From NCBI RefSeq assembly GCF_003598715.1, contig NZ_QZFU01000016.1, positions 930,001 through 994,000 on the forward strand: DNA of 64,000 bases, in the 5' to 3' direction. The notes under the pieces are model-generated. The model was not told the origin of the DNA. It saw only the letters and a list, made by a program, of their open reading frames with translations, and did no database searches. This stretch comes from Nocardia panacis (GTDB taxonomy: Bacteria; Actinomycetota; Actinomycetes; Mycobacteriales; Mycobacteriaceae). Positions 11,214 to 18,581 of the stretch are shown here, piece by piece. Positions within the stretch are counted from its first letter, which is position 1; the number at the start of each line of letters is the position of its first letter. Position numbers and translations under genes: made by a program.

Positions 11214-11242
11214 GGGTGAGCGTGCGAAAGGCCCGCTCACCC
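11214..11242. terminator. Bidirectional hairpin between convergent genes
   Basis: GGGTGAGCG (11214-11222) pairs perfectly with CGCTCACCC (11234-11242) across an 11-base loop. It lies between the secreted-protein gene and the convergent reductase gene and could end both transcripts. There is no T-run. Confidence 0.6.
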
Positions 11243-11248
11243 AATGGA

Positions 11249-11806
11249 TCAGCGTTTCGGCGCGTACTTCAGCACGGTGATGCCGCAGTCGAAGGGAATC
11301 GCGCCGGCCGGTGCGAAGCGCTGATATCCGCTGGTGGGGAATACGGGGAGTCCCGCGCCGATGGTGGTGGGATTGACGAAAAGATGTAGTTCGTCGAGGA
11401 GTTCGTGCGCGATGAGGCCCGCGACGAGGGTGGCGCCGCCGTAGGCGATGATATCGCCGCCGGGGCGGGATTTGAGTTCGGTGATCACCGCGGTGAGGTC
11501 GCCGCCCGCGACGGTGGCGTTGTCCCAGGGGGATTCGGTGAGCGAATCGCTGATGACCACCTTTGGGGTGTTGTTCATTTTATCGATGGCCGCCTGTGTT
11601 TCGTGTTCCGGCCGGGCGGCCCACGCGGGTATGAAACCCTCGGCGAGTTTGCGGCCGAGCACGATGGTGTCCACCGGATCGGTCAGCGCGGTGACATACG
11701 CGGCGAGATCACTGCTCCAGGGGTGGGACATCCAATCCATTTCCCCATGCGGGCCGCACATGTAGCCGTCAATGGTGGTCTGCACCTGGAGTTTGAATGT
11801 GCGCAT
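11249..11806 (-). CDS. Dihydrofolate-reductase-like / RibD C-terminal domain protein
   Basis: A 185-aa protein of the RibD_C/DHFR-like fold. It starts MRTFKLQVQTTIDGYMCGP, the typical first strand and Gly-Tyr loop. It also has DTIVLGRKLAEGF, the nucleotide-binding IIAYGGATLVAGL, and LHLFVNPTTIGAGLPVF near the end. Such stand-alone proteins (YwjB/YyaP group) are presumed NADPH-dependent reductases with unknown substrate. The start at 11806 has gaaaggcg upstream on the minus strand. It lies head-to-tail downstream of the DUF1275 gene with a 58-base gap and may share its transcript. Confidence 0.85.
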   Translation of the reverse strand: MRTFKLQVQTTIDGYMCGPHGEMDWMSHPWSSDLAAYVTALTDPVDTIVLGRKLAEGFIPAWAARPEHETQAAIDKMNNTPKVVISDSLTESPWDNATVAGGDLTAVITELKSRPGGDIIAYGGATLVAGLIAHELLDELHLFVNPTTIGAGLPVFPTSGYQRFAPAGAIPFDCGITVLKYAPKR

Positions 11807-11864
11807 CGAAATCGCCTTTCGCCTCGGTGGGGGGAGTCTCGCACACAGTCTGATCGGGGGATCG

Positions 11865-12572
11865 TCAACGCGCGGGCGGACCGTGCCGATCCAGATGCAG
11901 GTAGGTGTAGCAGGTGACGACCAGGCAGACCCCGGTCGCGGTGACCAGCATCGCCCAGCCCGAGACCAGCAGGCTGAGCAGCCCGCCCAGCAGCGCGCCG
12001 AGGGAGAAGGCGGCGTAGAGCAGGAAGTAGCCGAGCCAGTCGGCGTAGTCGCCGCCCGCGAGGTGGCGTTCGATGCCCTGACCCATTTTGACCAGCGTGC
12101 CGGTGACATAGCTGAGTGGCACCGAGACCTCACCGTTCTTGACGAATGAGGTGTTGAGCGCGCCGACACCGAACGCGACGAACAGGATCGGCACGAAGTC
12201 GATGGTGGGCGTGGTGGCGCCGAGGTACAGCAGCAGGTCGACGGCGGCCGCCACGGCGAGGGATGCGGTGGTCAGCAGCACCGGGCCGTGCGGATGTCCG
12301 GACCAGAAGTGTCTGCGGCACCAGGACGCGAACACCACACCGGTCAGGAAGGCGAGCAGCAGCAGCGCGGCCGGTACGGCGAGGTCCGGTTCGCCGTGGA
12401 AGTGCCCGAGGATGGCTCGCTCGGTATTGCCTGTCATGAAGGTGACGAAGTAGCCGGCGGTATGCATGAATGCCGCCGCGCCGATGAGCCCGGCCAGTGC
12501 GGCGAGCACCCAGGAGAGCCTGGCTTCGCTGTCGAAGAGTGCTTTTCTGCGGATTTCTTCGGGTTTCGGCAC
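11865..12572 (-). CDS. DUF1275 (YoaK-like) membrane protein
   Basis: A 235-aa integral membrane protein with about six hydrophobic segments. Family hallmarks are the first helix followed by FMHTAGYFVTFMTGNTER and the later NTSFVKNGEVSVPLSYVTGTLVKMGQ. DUF1275/YoaK proteins are conserved permease-like proteins of unknown substrate. The GTG at 12572 is chosen over much longer upstream extensions because agaggag precedes it and the family N-terminus begins just after. The gene is divergent from the acyl-CoA dehydrogenase-like gene at 12729. Confidence 0.85.
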   Translation of the reverse strand: MPKPEEIRRKALFDSEARLSWVLAALAGLIGAAAFMHTAGYFVTFMTGNTERAILGHFHGEPDLAVPAALLLLAFLTGVVFASWCRRHFWSGHPHGPVLLTTASLAVAAAVDLLLYLGATTPTIDFVPILFVAFGVGALNTSFVKNGEVSVPLSYVTGTLVKMGQGIERHLAGGDYADWLGYFLLYAAFSLGALLGGLLSLLVSGWAMLVTATGVCLVVTCYTYLHLDRHGPPAR

Positions 12573-12728
12573 AGGTGGGGCTCCTCTTTTCGGAAGGGCT
12601 TCCCCATAGTGATACCCCTTCGTGAGCCTCGATCGCGGGGTGTGTTCGCGCGCAGTCGGGTGTTCGCCGGTTGATCGCTCGGACCGTGTGGCGCGGTTCG
12701 GGCGGGTTCGGCCGATTACCGTGCAGGC

Positions 12729-13637
12729 GTGGAATCGGTATTTGATCATGTGCTGACCGCGCCGCCCGAACCGCTCGACACCCTCCAGGAGGTGTGGGCG
12801 CGGCATCTGCGTACGGCGGCCGAATTCGACCGGACGGTGGATGCCGCGGTGGCGGGCGGATTCGGTGCCGACCGGCTGGGTTTCGCCTTTCTCAGCGGCT
12901 ATCAGGAGGCGCTGCGCTGCCTGTTGCCCGAACTGGCGGGCCTGCCCTCGGCGCTGTGCGCGACCGAGGCGGACGGCGCGCATCCCGCCGCGATCCGCGC
13001 GAGGCTCACCGAGCGTGCGGGCGGTTGGGTGGTCGATGGGACGAAAACCTTTGTCACCCTTGGGCGAATGGCGCGGCGGTTGGTCGTCGTCGCCAGTGTG
13101 GGGCAGGAGGGGGAGCGCAATGTGCTGCGGGCCGCGCTGGTCGACGCCACAGCCGACGGCGTTGCGATCGAGGATCGTCCGCCCGCACCGTTCGTTCCCG
13201 AAATCCCGCACGCGGCGGTGACTTTCACCGCCGCGGCGGCGATCCCCCTACCCGGTGACGGCTATCTCGACTACCTGAAACCCTTCCGCACCCTGGAGGA
13301 CGCGCACGTCCTCGCCGCCGCGCTGGGCTGGCTGCTGCGGGTGGCGCGGGAATCGAACTGGCCGGAGTCGGTGGCGCAGCGGCTGCTCGCGGGGGTGGCG
13401 ATGGTGCGCGGACTCGAGGTGGACCGGCCGGGTGGCGGGCGCACGCCGGGTGCGCATATCGCGCTCGGCGGGGTCTACGACTTTGTGGCCGAGCTGCTCG
13501 AGGAGCTGAATCCGCTTTGGGCCGAGGCGAATCCGGCGCATCGCGCGCGGTGGGAGCGCGATCGTCCGCTGCTCGGCATCGCGGGTCGGGTGCGGGCGCA
13601 GCGTTTGGCCGCCGCATGGCGCGCGTTCGAAGGCTGA
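12729..13637 (+). CDS. Acyl-CoA dehydrogenase-like protein
   Basis: A 302-aa protein with the middle beta-domain hallmark of acyl-CoA dehydrogenases (ALCATEADG, then GGWVVDGTKTFVTLG at about residues 97-111). At ~300 aa it is shorter than the usual 380-400 aa of the family. The C-terminal helical domain is diverged and the usual catalytic Glu context is not evident, so it may bind flavin without classical dehydrogenase activity. The start is GTG at 12729. It stands alone on the plus strand, 156 bases from the divergent DUF1275 gene. The substrate is unknown. Confidence 0.65.
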   Translation: MESVFDHVLTAPPEPLDTLQEVWARHLRTAAEFDRTVDAAVAGGFGADRLGFAFLSGYQEALRCLLPELAGLPSALCATEADGAHPAAIRARLTERAGGWVVDGTKTFVTLGRMARRLVVVASVGQEGERNVLRAALVDATADGVAIEDRPPAPFVPEIPHAAVTFTAAAAIPLPGDGYLDYLKPFRTLEDAHVLAAALGWLLRVARESNWPESVAQRLLAGVAMVRGLEVDRPGGGRTPGAHIALGGVYDFVAELLEELNPLWAEANPAHRARWERDRPLLGIAGRVRAQRLAAAWRAFEG

Positions 13638-13674
13638 AAAACCTACTCCAACTGTGCCTGCCCAAAAATGGGGA

Positions 13675-13743
13675 GCGGGCCTCGGCGAAGGGGGGGAGTT
13701 AGCCGAGGCCCGCGTAAGGTCGGCCCGGGGGGGAGGGGCCGAC
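13675..13743. repeat. Tandem GC-rich hairpins with G7-containing loops
   Basis: Two adjacent perfect stem-loops follow the acyl-CoA dehydrogenase-like gene. GCGGGCCTCGGC (13675-13686) pairs with 13702-13713 around a loop containing GGGGGGG. GTCGGCCC (13719-13726) pairs with 13736-13743 around another GGGGGGGAG loop. The first may terminate the upstream gene; the doubling with G7 loops is unusual. Confidence 0.5.
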
Positions 13744-14163
13744 GTGAACGATCCTACGCGATGATCGGCGATTGTGTGCGCGCGGCGAGGGTCACTTTGG
13801 AAGATTTTTCGGGTCGTCCGACCTGAGAATCGCCGCATCGGGTTTGCCGCATGGACGCCCAATGGCGGAAATTGCGGGGGTGATCGTCACCGCAATTCTC
13901 AAATACCTTGTCGCGCAAGGTTTTACAGCGACCTCGAAAAAACTGGTCAGTTGCTCGCCTGGATCGGGAAAAACGTGCCGACCGGTCCAGGTGTGTCGCG
14001 AATCGCTTCGCGGGCCGCCGTCCCGGCCCGAAATCGGTCGGATTTGTCGCGTGTCGCACACGGTCCGGGCATGTCGTACAGGGGTTCGATAAGCATCGGC
14101 ACGCCACGGACATCGCCGCGCCGGGATTCGTCGCGCTGACCAGGCTCGACGCTCCCTGGTATC
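13744..14163. other. 420-base stretch without a supported gene
   Basis: Open frames exist but none has a ribosome site with recognisable product. One frame contains MAEIAGVIVTAILKYLVAQGF from about 13862, which could be a short hydrophobic peptide, but it runs into unrelated Arg-rich sequence. The stretch is best read as degenerate DNA leading into the decayed VOC gene. Confidence 0.35.
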
Positions 14164-14402
14164 GCGATACACGAACTCGGCCTGGAGATACTGCCGCAAC
14201 AAACAGCGGAATGTGGCCTCGGGTGGTTTCGCCCTCGTCTTCACCGTCGAGTATGCCGCCGCGGCGGAGCGCGGTGGGTGCGAACATCACCCTGCCGCTG
14301 CTCGAACAGCCATGGGGCGAAAGGCTTTTCCAGGTGAGCGATCCGAACGGGATCGTGGTGCAACCGCTGGAGTGGGTCGGGTCGAGTACCGACCCGAAGT
14401 GA
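14164..14402 (+). pseudogene. Decayed VOC (glyoxalase/bleomycin-resistance) family gene
   Basis: Three consecutive pieces of a vicinal-oxygen-chelate domain are readable only by changing frame twice. HELGLEILPQQTAEC lies from 14170, SGGFALVFTVEYAAAAE at about 14219-14269, and LPLLEQPWGERLFQVSDPNG followed by IVVQPLEWV ends at the TGA 14400-14402. The last piece is the classic C-terminal VOC strand with the metal-ligand Glu. Two frameshifts in ~240 bases and no clear start indicate a pseudogene. Its original substrate cannot be told. Confidence 0.55.
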
Positions 14403-14516
14403 ATCGGGTAGTTCGCTACCCGCGCCGCGGCGCCGGGCCGGGCGCATGATTCAACCGGTCGCATCCGGATCCGGTTCCCCCGAGCACCGCCTGGATCGGG
14501 ATGCGGCCTTCTCTGC

Positions 14517-14708
14517 TCAGACCGCGGCGGGCGCCGGGCTGGAACCGTTGCGGGAGTATCCGATTCGCGGCGGGGCGGGCGCGGGGACAGGCGGCTGCGG
14601 CCGCCTGCTGCGCACCAGCCAGGCCACCCCGCCCGCGACGGCGATACCGGTCGCGAGCAGCAGCCGATTGCGGGTACCTGCGGACAGATGCAAGCGCGCC
14701 GAAGTCAT
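14517..14708 (-). CDS. Small membrane protein, hypothetical
   Basis: A 63-aa protein with one predicted membrane helix (about residues 15-33, RLLLATGIAVAGGVAWLV), followed by a basic stop-transfer segment RSRRP and a Pro-rich C-terminal tail. The ATG is at 14708. It is divergent from ppiA, a position where mycobacteria also keep a small membrane-protein gene (Rv0008c). No family was recognised. Confidence 0.45.
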   Translation of the reverse strand: MTSARLHLSAGTRNRLLLATGIAVAGGVAWLVRSRRPQPPVPAPAPPRIGYSRNGSSPAPAAV

Positions 14709-14794
14709 GGGACCACTCTGGCACAGCGGGGCGGATCGCGCAGTAGGCGGCCCGTCACACCCGATCCCCGGAATCGGCTGTGCCGCATGGGACG

Positions 14795-15331
14795 ATGTCC
14801 CGCGTGACCTCACCGAATCAGACCTCGACCGCGATCCTGCACACCAACCACGGGGATATCAGGCTCGCGCTCTTCGGTCACCACGCTCCCAAGACGGTGC
14901 GCAACTTCCGCGCGTTGGCCGACGGCTCCGCGCAGTACACCACCGAGAATGCCAGCGGCGGCAGCACCGGCCCGTTCTACGACGGCGCGCTCTTCCACCG
15001 GGTGATGAGCGGGTTCATGATTCAGGGTGGTGACCCCACGGGCACCGGCCGCGGCGGTCCCGGCTACACCTTCGCCGACGAATTCCATCCGGAGTTGCGC
15101 TTCGATCGCGGCTACCTGCTGGCCATGGCCAATGGCGGTCCGGCGACGAACGGATCGCAGTTCTTCATTACGGTGAGTCCGCAGCCGCATCTCAATCGGC
15201 GCCACACCATCTTCGGCGCGGTCCTGGACCAGGATTCGCGCCGGGTGGTCGACACCATCGCGACCATCCAGACCGACCGCAACAATCGCCCGCTGGAACC
15301 GGTGGTGATCTCCAAGATCACGCTGGAGTGA
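14795..15331 (+). CDS. ppiA: Peptidyl-prolyl cis-trans isomerase (cyclophilin type)
   Basis: A cyclophilin of about 178 aa that catalyses proline cis-trans isomerisation in the cytoplasm. Catalytic-site motifs are FYDGALFHRVMSGFMIQGGD (active Arg in FHRV), GTGRGGPGY, NGSQFFITV and HLNRRHTIFG. It closely matches mycobacterial PpiA (Rv0009), including the N-terminal stretch leading to AILHTNHGDI. The start is uncertain: GTG 14780, ATG 14795 and GTG 14804 are all in frame and none has a strong ribosome site. ATG 14795 is used here. Confidence 0.92.
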   Translation: MSRVTSPNQTSTAILHTNHGDIRLALFGHHAPKTVRNFRALADGSAQYTTENASGGSTGPFYDGALFHRVMSGFMIQGGDPTGTGRGGPGYTFADEFHPELRFDRGYLLAMANGGPATNGSQFFITVSPQPHLNRRHTIFGAVLDQDSRRVVDTIATIQTDRNNRPLEPVVISKITLE

Positions 15332-15337
15332 GCGGAG

Positions 15338-15820
15338 CTATTTGGCCAGCCCGTTGGTGATCAGGGATTCGAAGACGTCATTGGGGTTGGCCCCCAGATC
15401 CCAGCGGCCGAAGATCAGCAGCCGCTCGGCGCCGTCGTGCTCGACATCGATCTCCAGCATCGGCATTTTGCGGCCCAGGCGGCGGTAGGCGACGACCCTG
15501 GCCCTGGTGATCTGATCGCGGGTGTATTCGGCGGGACCCGCCAGGGTGCGCACGACCAGCTTCGGGTCCGGTCCGGGCAGTACGGTGAGCCGGGGGCGCT
15601 GCCGGAATCCGAGGGCGGACAGGCCGAGCAGGCCGACGGCGGCCAATCCGATGAGCAGTCGACTGGCCCCGTCATTGGCCACGATCGCCGCACCGGCGAG
15701 GACCACCCCGCCGATCGTCACCACGATGAGGGCCGGTGTCGGTGTGGTCCAGGCAAGACGAGGCGCCGGTTCCACGGGATTTCCCACGGTTTTCCTCGAG
15801 TTGTCCACAGGGTCATCCAC
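15338..15820 (-). CDS. PH-domain-like membrane protein
   Basis: A 160-aa protein. The Pro-rich N-terminus is followed by two close hydrophobic segments (about residues 30-50 and 55-72, with ALIVVTIGGVVLAGAAIVA first) and a C-terminal bacterial PH-like beta domain (about residues 75-155, with ITRARVVAYRRLGRKMPMLE and LLIFGRWDLG). Similar small membrane PH proteins occur between ppiA and crgA in mycobacteria (Rv0010c). The start is GTG at 15820, with DnaA-like boxes overlapping it and no clear ribosome site. Another in-frame GTG at 15808 is possible. It is tail-to-tail with ppiA, 6 bases apart. The function is unknown. Confidence 0.75.
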   Translation of the reverse strand: MDDPVDNSRKTVGNPVEPAPRLAWTTPTPALIVVTIGGVVLAGAAIVANDGASRLLIGLAAVGLLGLSALGFRQRPRLTVLPGPDPKLVVRTLAGPAEYTRDQITRARVVAYRRLGRKMPMLEIDVEHDGAERLLIFGRWDLGANPNDVFESLITNGLAK

Positions 15821-15821
15821 A
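15801..15821. promoter_or_regulatory. DnaA-box-like pair at the start of the PH-like gene
   Basis: TTGTCCACA (15801-15809) and TCATCCACA (15813-15821), the same orientation, overlap the first codons of the minus-strand PH-like gene. The first is a full match to the actinobacterial DnaA box. This may be a chance effect of codons for Val-Asp-Asn/Asp-Asp or a real binding site. Confidence 0.35.
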
Positions 15822-15847
15822 GATGTGAATGAATGACATGTCTGTAA

Positions 15848-16114
15848 TCAGCGCCAGCGCATGGTCATGATCAGGCCGATCACCATCAGGCCGAATCCGA
15901 TCAGGAAGTTCCACGCGTTGAGATCGTTGATCCACTTGAGCTGCTCACCCGCCAGGTAGTAGACCAGCAGCCAGACCAGCCCGGCCAACATGAACCCGAG
16001 CATGATCGTCACGTACCAGACCGGGGACGGCCCGCCACCCTTGATCTTCACCGGAGTCCGGCTGGCCGGGTTGATGGTGTAGTCGGTCTTCTTGCGGACC
16101 TTCGACTTGGGCAT
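15848..16114 (-). CDS. crgA: Cell division protein CrgA
   Basis: An 88-aa membrane protein of the divisome that bridges FtsZ, FtsQ and penicillin-binding proteins in actinobacteria. A basic cytoplasmic N-terminus ([16 protein letters not shown]) is followed by two membrane helices (about residues 33-55, [20 protein letters not shown], and 68-86, [16 protein letters not shown]) and a short MRWR tail. This is the exact CrgA architecture, and the location next to pabA and the pknB operon is conserved. The start has cgagga upstream. Confidence 0.95.
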   Translation of the reverse strand: MPKSKVRKKTDYTINPASRTPVKIKGGGPSPVWYVTIMLGFMLAGLVWLLVYYLAGEQLKWINDLNAWNFLIGFGLMVIGLIMTMRWR

Positions 16115-16269
16115 GGTGTCCTCGTGTTCGGCGGGCGGTCGGTACCGGTGGGCGGTGTCGTTTGTAGTGCTGGCGGTGTCGAGCCGGACGCGGTTCGCCG
16201 CGACCGCCGGTGTGCCTCCAGGCTATCCCAACAGGGAAATGATGGAGCATCGGCGGCTAGTCTCGATCC

Positions 16270-16914
16270 ATGCGCGTACTCGTCGTCGACAACTACGACA
16301 GCTTCGTCTTCAACCTGGTGCAGTACCTGGGCCAATTGGGCGCGCAGGCCGTGGTCTGGCGCAACGACGATGCGAAACTCGCCGATCCGGCCGCGGTGGT
16401 CGCCGAATTCGACGGCATCCTGATCAGCCCCGGTCCGGGCACCCCCGATCGGGCGGGTCGCAGCATCGAGTTGGTGCGGGCCTGCGCCGCGCAGGCCAAG
16501 CCGCTGCTCGGCGTCTGCCTCGGGCATCAGGCCATCGGGGCGGCATTCGGTGCGACGGTCACCCGCGCGCCCGAACTGCTGCACGGCAAGACGAGTTCGG
16601 TCTTCCACATCGGGGCGGGTGTGCTCGCGGGCCTGCCCGACCCGTTCACCGCCACCAGGTACCACTCGCTGACGGTCCTGGAGGACACCCTGCCCCCCGA
16701 GATCGAGGTGCTCGGCCGCACCGAGAGCGGCATCGTCATGGCCATGCGGCATCGCACGCTGCCCATCCACGGGGTGCAGTTCCATCCCGAGTCGGTGCTG
16801 ACCCAGGGCGGTCACCGCATGCTCGCCAACTGGCTCGAGGTATGCGGGGAGCGGCCCGCCGAGGGCCTGGTGGACATGTTGGAGGCGGAGGTCGCCGCGC
16901 TGGTGGTGCAGTGA
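16270..16914 (+). CDS. pabA: Aminodeoxychorismate/anthranilate synthase glutaminase subunit
   Basis: A 214-aa class I glutamine amidotransferase that supplies ammonia from glutamine to a PabB/TrpE partner for folate or tryptophan synthesis. It contains MRVLVVDNYDSFVFNLVQYL at the N-terminus, the oxyanion strand SPGPGTP, nucleophile Cys in GVCLGHQAIG, and the His-Glu pair in VQFHPESVL. The gene next to crgA and the pknB operon in mycobacteria is Rv0013 (trpG/pabA). It overlaps the following reductase gene by 4 bases (GTGA), so the two are translationally coupled. Whether it serves PabB, TrpE or both cannot be told here. Confidence 0.93.
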   Translation: MRVLVVDNYDSFVFNLVQYLGQLGAQAVVWRNDDAKLADPAAVVAEFDGILISPGPGTPDRAGRSIELVRACAAQAKPLLGVCLGHQAIGAAFGATVTRAPELLHGKTSSVFHIGAGVLAGLPDPFTATRYHSLTVLEDTLPPEIEVLGRTESGIVMAMRHRTLPIHGVQFHPESVLTQGGHRMLANWLEVCGERPAEGLVDMLEAEVAALVVQ

Positions 16915-17618
16915 CGGCCCGACCTCGGGTGCTGCTGTCCGTCGCCGTCAGTATCGACGGCTATATAGATGACGACAGCGATGCGCGCCTGATCCTCTCC
17001 GATGCCGCCGACCTCGACCGGGTGGACCGGTTGCGGGCCGCCGCCGACGCGATCCTGATCGGCGCGGGGACGCTGCGTCGGGACAATCCGCGGCTACTGG
17101 TCAATAATGCGGCGCGGCGCGCGGCCCGCCTGGCAGAGGGGCGCGCCGAGTACCCGATCAAGATCGTGGTGAGCGCGCGCGGGGATCTCGCGCCGGAACT
17201 GCGGTTCTGGCATACCGGCGGCGAAAAGCTGGTCTACACCACCAATTTCGGTGCCGCACGACTGAGCGGGTTGACCGGACTCGCCGAAATCGTCTCGCTG
17301 GGTACGGAAATCGACCTCGGCGCGCTGCTGGACGATCTCGGGCGCCGCGGTATCGCGCGACTGCTCGTCGAGGGCGGGACGAGTATGCACACCCAGTTCC
17401 TCGCCGGGGATTTGGCCGATGAGTTGCGCATGGCGGTCGCGCCGATCCTGGTGGGTGCCACCGCCGCCCCGCGTTTCGTCGATCCCGCCGAATTTCCCGG
17501 CGGGGCGCGCCGCAGGATGGGTCTGGTGGGCGTCGAGCAGGTCGGGGATATCGCGGTGCTGCGCTACCTGCCGAAATCGGTTGCGGGGGAATCCGTCGCG
17601 TGGGAGCAGGAGCAATGA
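16911..17618 (+). CDS. RibD C-terminal domain (riboflavin-type) reductase
   Basis: A 235-aa protein of the RibD_C/DHFR-like family. It contains RPRVLLSVAVSIDGYIDDDS, ADAILIGAGTLRRDNPRLLV (typical of 5-amino-6-ribosylamino-pyrimidinone reductase), GIARLLVEGGTSMHTQFL and APILVG near the C-terminus. In riboflavin synthesis this domain reduces the ribosyl side chain with NADPH. The deaminase domain is not fused but encoded by the next gene. It is coupled to pabA (GTG start overlapping its TGA) and to the deaminase gene (ATGA overlap at 17615-17618). This tight three-gene unit suggests a shared GTP- or chorismate-derived pathway; the exact substrate is uncertain. Confidence 0.85.
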   Translation: MTARPRVLLSVAVSIDGYIDDDSDARLILSDAADLDRVDRLRAAADAILIGAGTLRRDNPRLLVNNAARRAARLAEGRAEYPIKIVVSARGDLAPELRFWHTGGEKLVYTTNFGAARLSGLTGLAEIVSLGTEIDLGALLDDLGRRGIARLLVEGGTSMHTQFLAGDLADELRMAVAPILVGATAAPRFVDPAEFPGGARRRMGLVGVEQVGDIAVLRYLPKSVAGESVAWEQEQ

Positions 17619-18070
17619 CCGAAATGATGGATCACCGATTCATGCGCAGGGCCATCGAGCTCGCGCACGAATGTCCACCGAGCGAGACGGCCTACTCGGT
17701 CGGTGCGGTGATCGTCGCCGCGGGCGTCGAGATAGCCGCAGGCTTCTCCCGCGAATCCGATCCCAAGGCGCACGCGGAGGAAGCCGCGCTCGACAAACTC
17801 GCCGACGATGTCGACCTGACCGGCGCCACCCTCTATAGCACCCTGGAACCGTGTTCCCGGCGCGCTTCCGCCCGCGTGCCGTGCACCGAGCGGATCCTGC
17901 GGGCGGGCATAGGTCGTGTGGTCATCGCCTGGCGCGAACCGGCGCTGTTCGTACACAACTGCGTGGGTGTGGAAACGCTGCGCGCGAACGATGTCGAGGT
18001 GGTCGAGCTGCCGGAGCTGGCCGAGGCGGCCATGGCGATGAACCGGCACCTCGACCTGTCCGGCGGATAG
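17615..18070 (+). CDS. Pyrimidine deaminase, RibD N-terminal/CMP-dCMP deaminase family
   Basis: A 151-aa zinc deaminase. The motif HAEEAALDKL supplies His and the catalytic Glu; PCSRRASARVPC supplies the two Cys zinc ligands, with the spacing and Arg/Pro content of RibD-type diaminohydroxyphosphoribosyl-pyrimidine deaminases. YSVGAVIVAAG precedes it as the first strand. Its ATG overlaps the TGA of the reductase gene (ATGA) with gcagga in front, so both should be made in equal amounts. Together they form a split RibD. The partner reductase and pabA precede it, and a convergent CBS-domain gene ends 3 bases away. Confidence 0.85.
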   Translation: MTEMMDHRFMRRAIELAHECPPSETAYSVGAVIVAAGVEIAAGFSRESDPKAHAEEAALDKLADDVDLTGATLYSTLEPCSRRASARVPCTERILRAGIGRVVIAWREPALFVHNCVGVETLRANDVEVVELPELAEAAMAMNRHLDLSGG

Positions 18071-18073
18071 GGA

Positions 18074-18493
18074 TCAGGGGCGACCGTAGAGGGCGGTGAC
18101 GAATTCGCTCAGCTGGTTGTCGTCGAGGTGGCGGGCCAGATCGGCCTCGCTGATCATGCCGATCAGCCGCTTGTTGTCGATCACCGGCATGCGCTTGACC
18201 CGATGCGACTCCATGGATTCCAGGACGGCGTCCACTTCGGCGTCGGCGTCGATCCAGTAGGGCGTCTTCTCGCACAGGTCCCAGGCACGGGTGGTGGTCG
18301 GGGACAGGCCCTGCGCAACGCATTTCACCACGATGTCGCGGTCGGTGATGATGCCGCACATCCGCTCGTTCTCATCGGCGACGACGACCGAGCCGACACC
18401 GAGTTCGGCCATCACCCGCGCCGCTTTGCCCACCGATTCGTCGCGCGAGATCCATTGCGCGCCGGGTTTCATGATGTCTCTGGCAGTGGTCAT
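18074..18493 (-). CDS. CBS-domain protein (Hrp1-like)
   Basis: A 139-aa cytoplasmic protein made of a tandem CBS pair. Domain one is about residues 8-62 (AELGVGSVVVADENERMCGI, then ITDRDIV); domain two is about residues 74-128 (VKRMPVIDNKRLIGMISEAD). Such pairs bind adenine nucleotides. It resembles mycobacterial hypoxic response protein 1 in size and layout, but the Cys pair that binds zinc there is not clearly conserved. The ATG at 18493 has gaggag upstream. It is transcribed alone. Confidence 0.85.
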   Translation of the reverse strand: MTTARDIMKPGAQWISRDESVGKAARVMAELGVGSVVVADENERMCGIITDRDIVVKCVAQGLSPTTTRAWDLCEKTPYWIDADAEVDAVLESMESHRVKRMPVIDNKRLIGMISEADLARHLDDNQLSEFVTALYGRP

Positions 18494-18581
18494 GGGGTTA
18501 CTCCTCACAGTCAGCACTGCTGAACAGGTATGAAGCAACCCCATTGTCCCGCTATCCGGACCGACCGGTTCGTGTTTCCGG

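Noticed and set aside
15801..15821. A second origin at the PH-like gene
   Set aside because: Only two DnaA-like boxes occur and they overlap codons. This is too few to support an origin; kept only as a low-confidence site.
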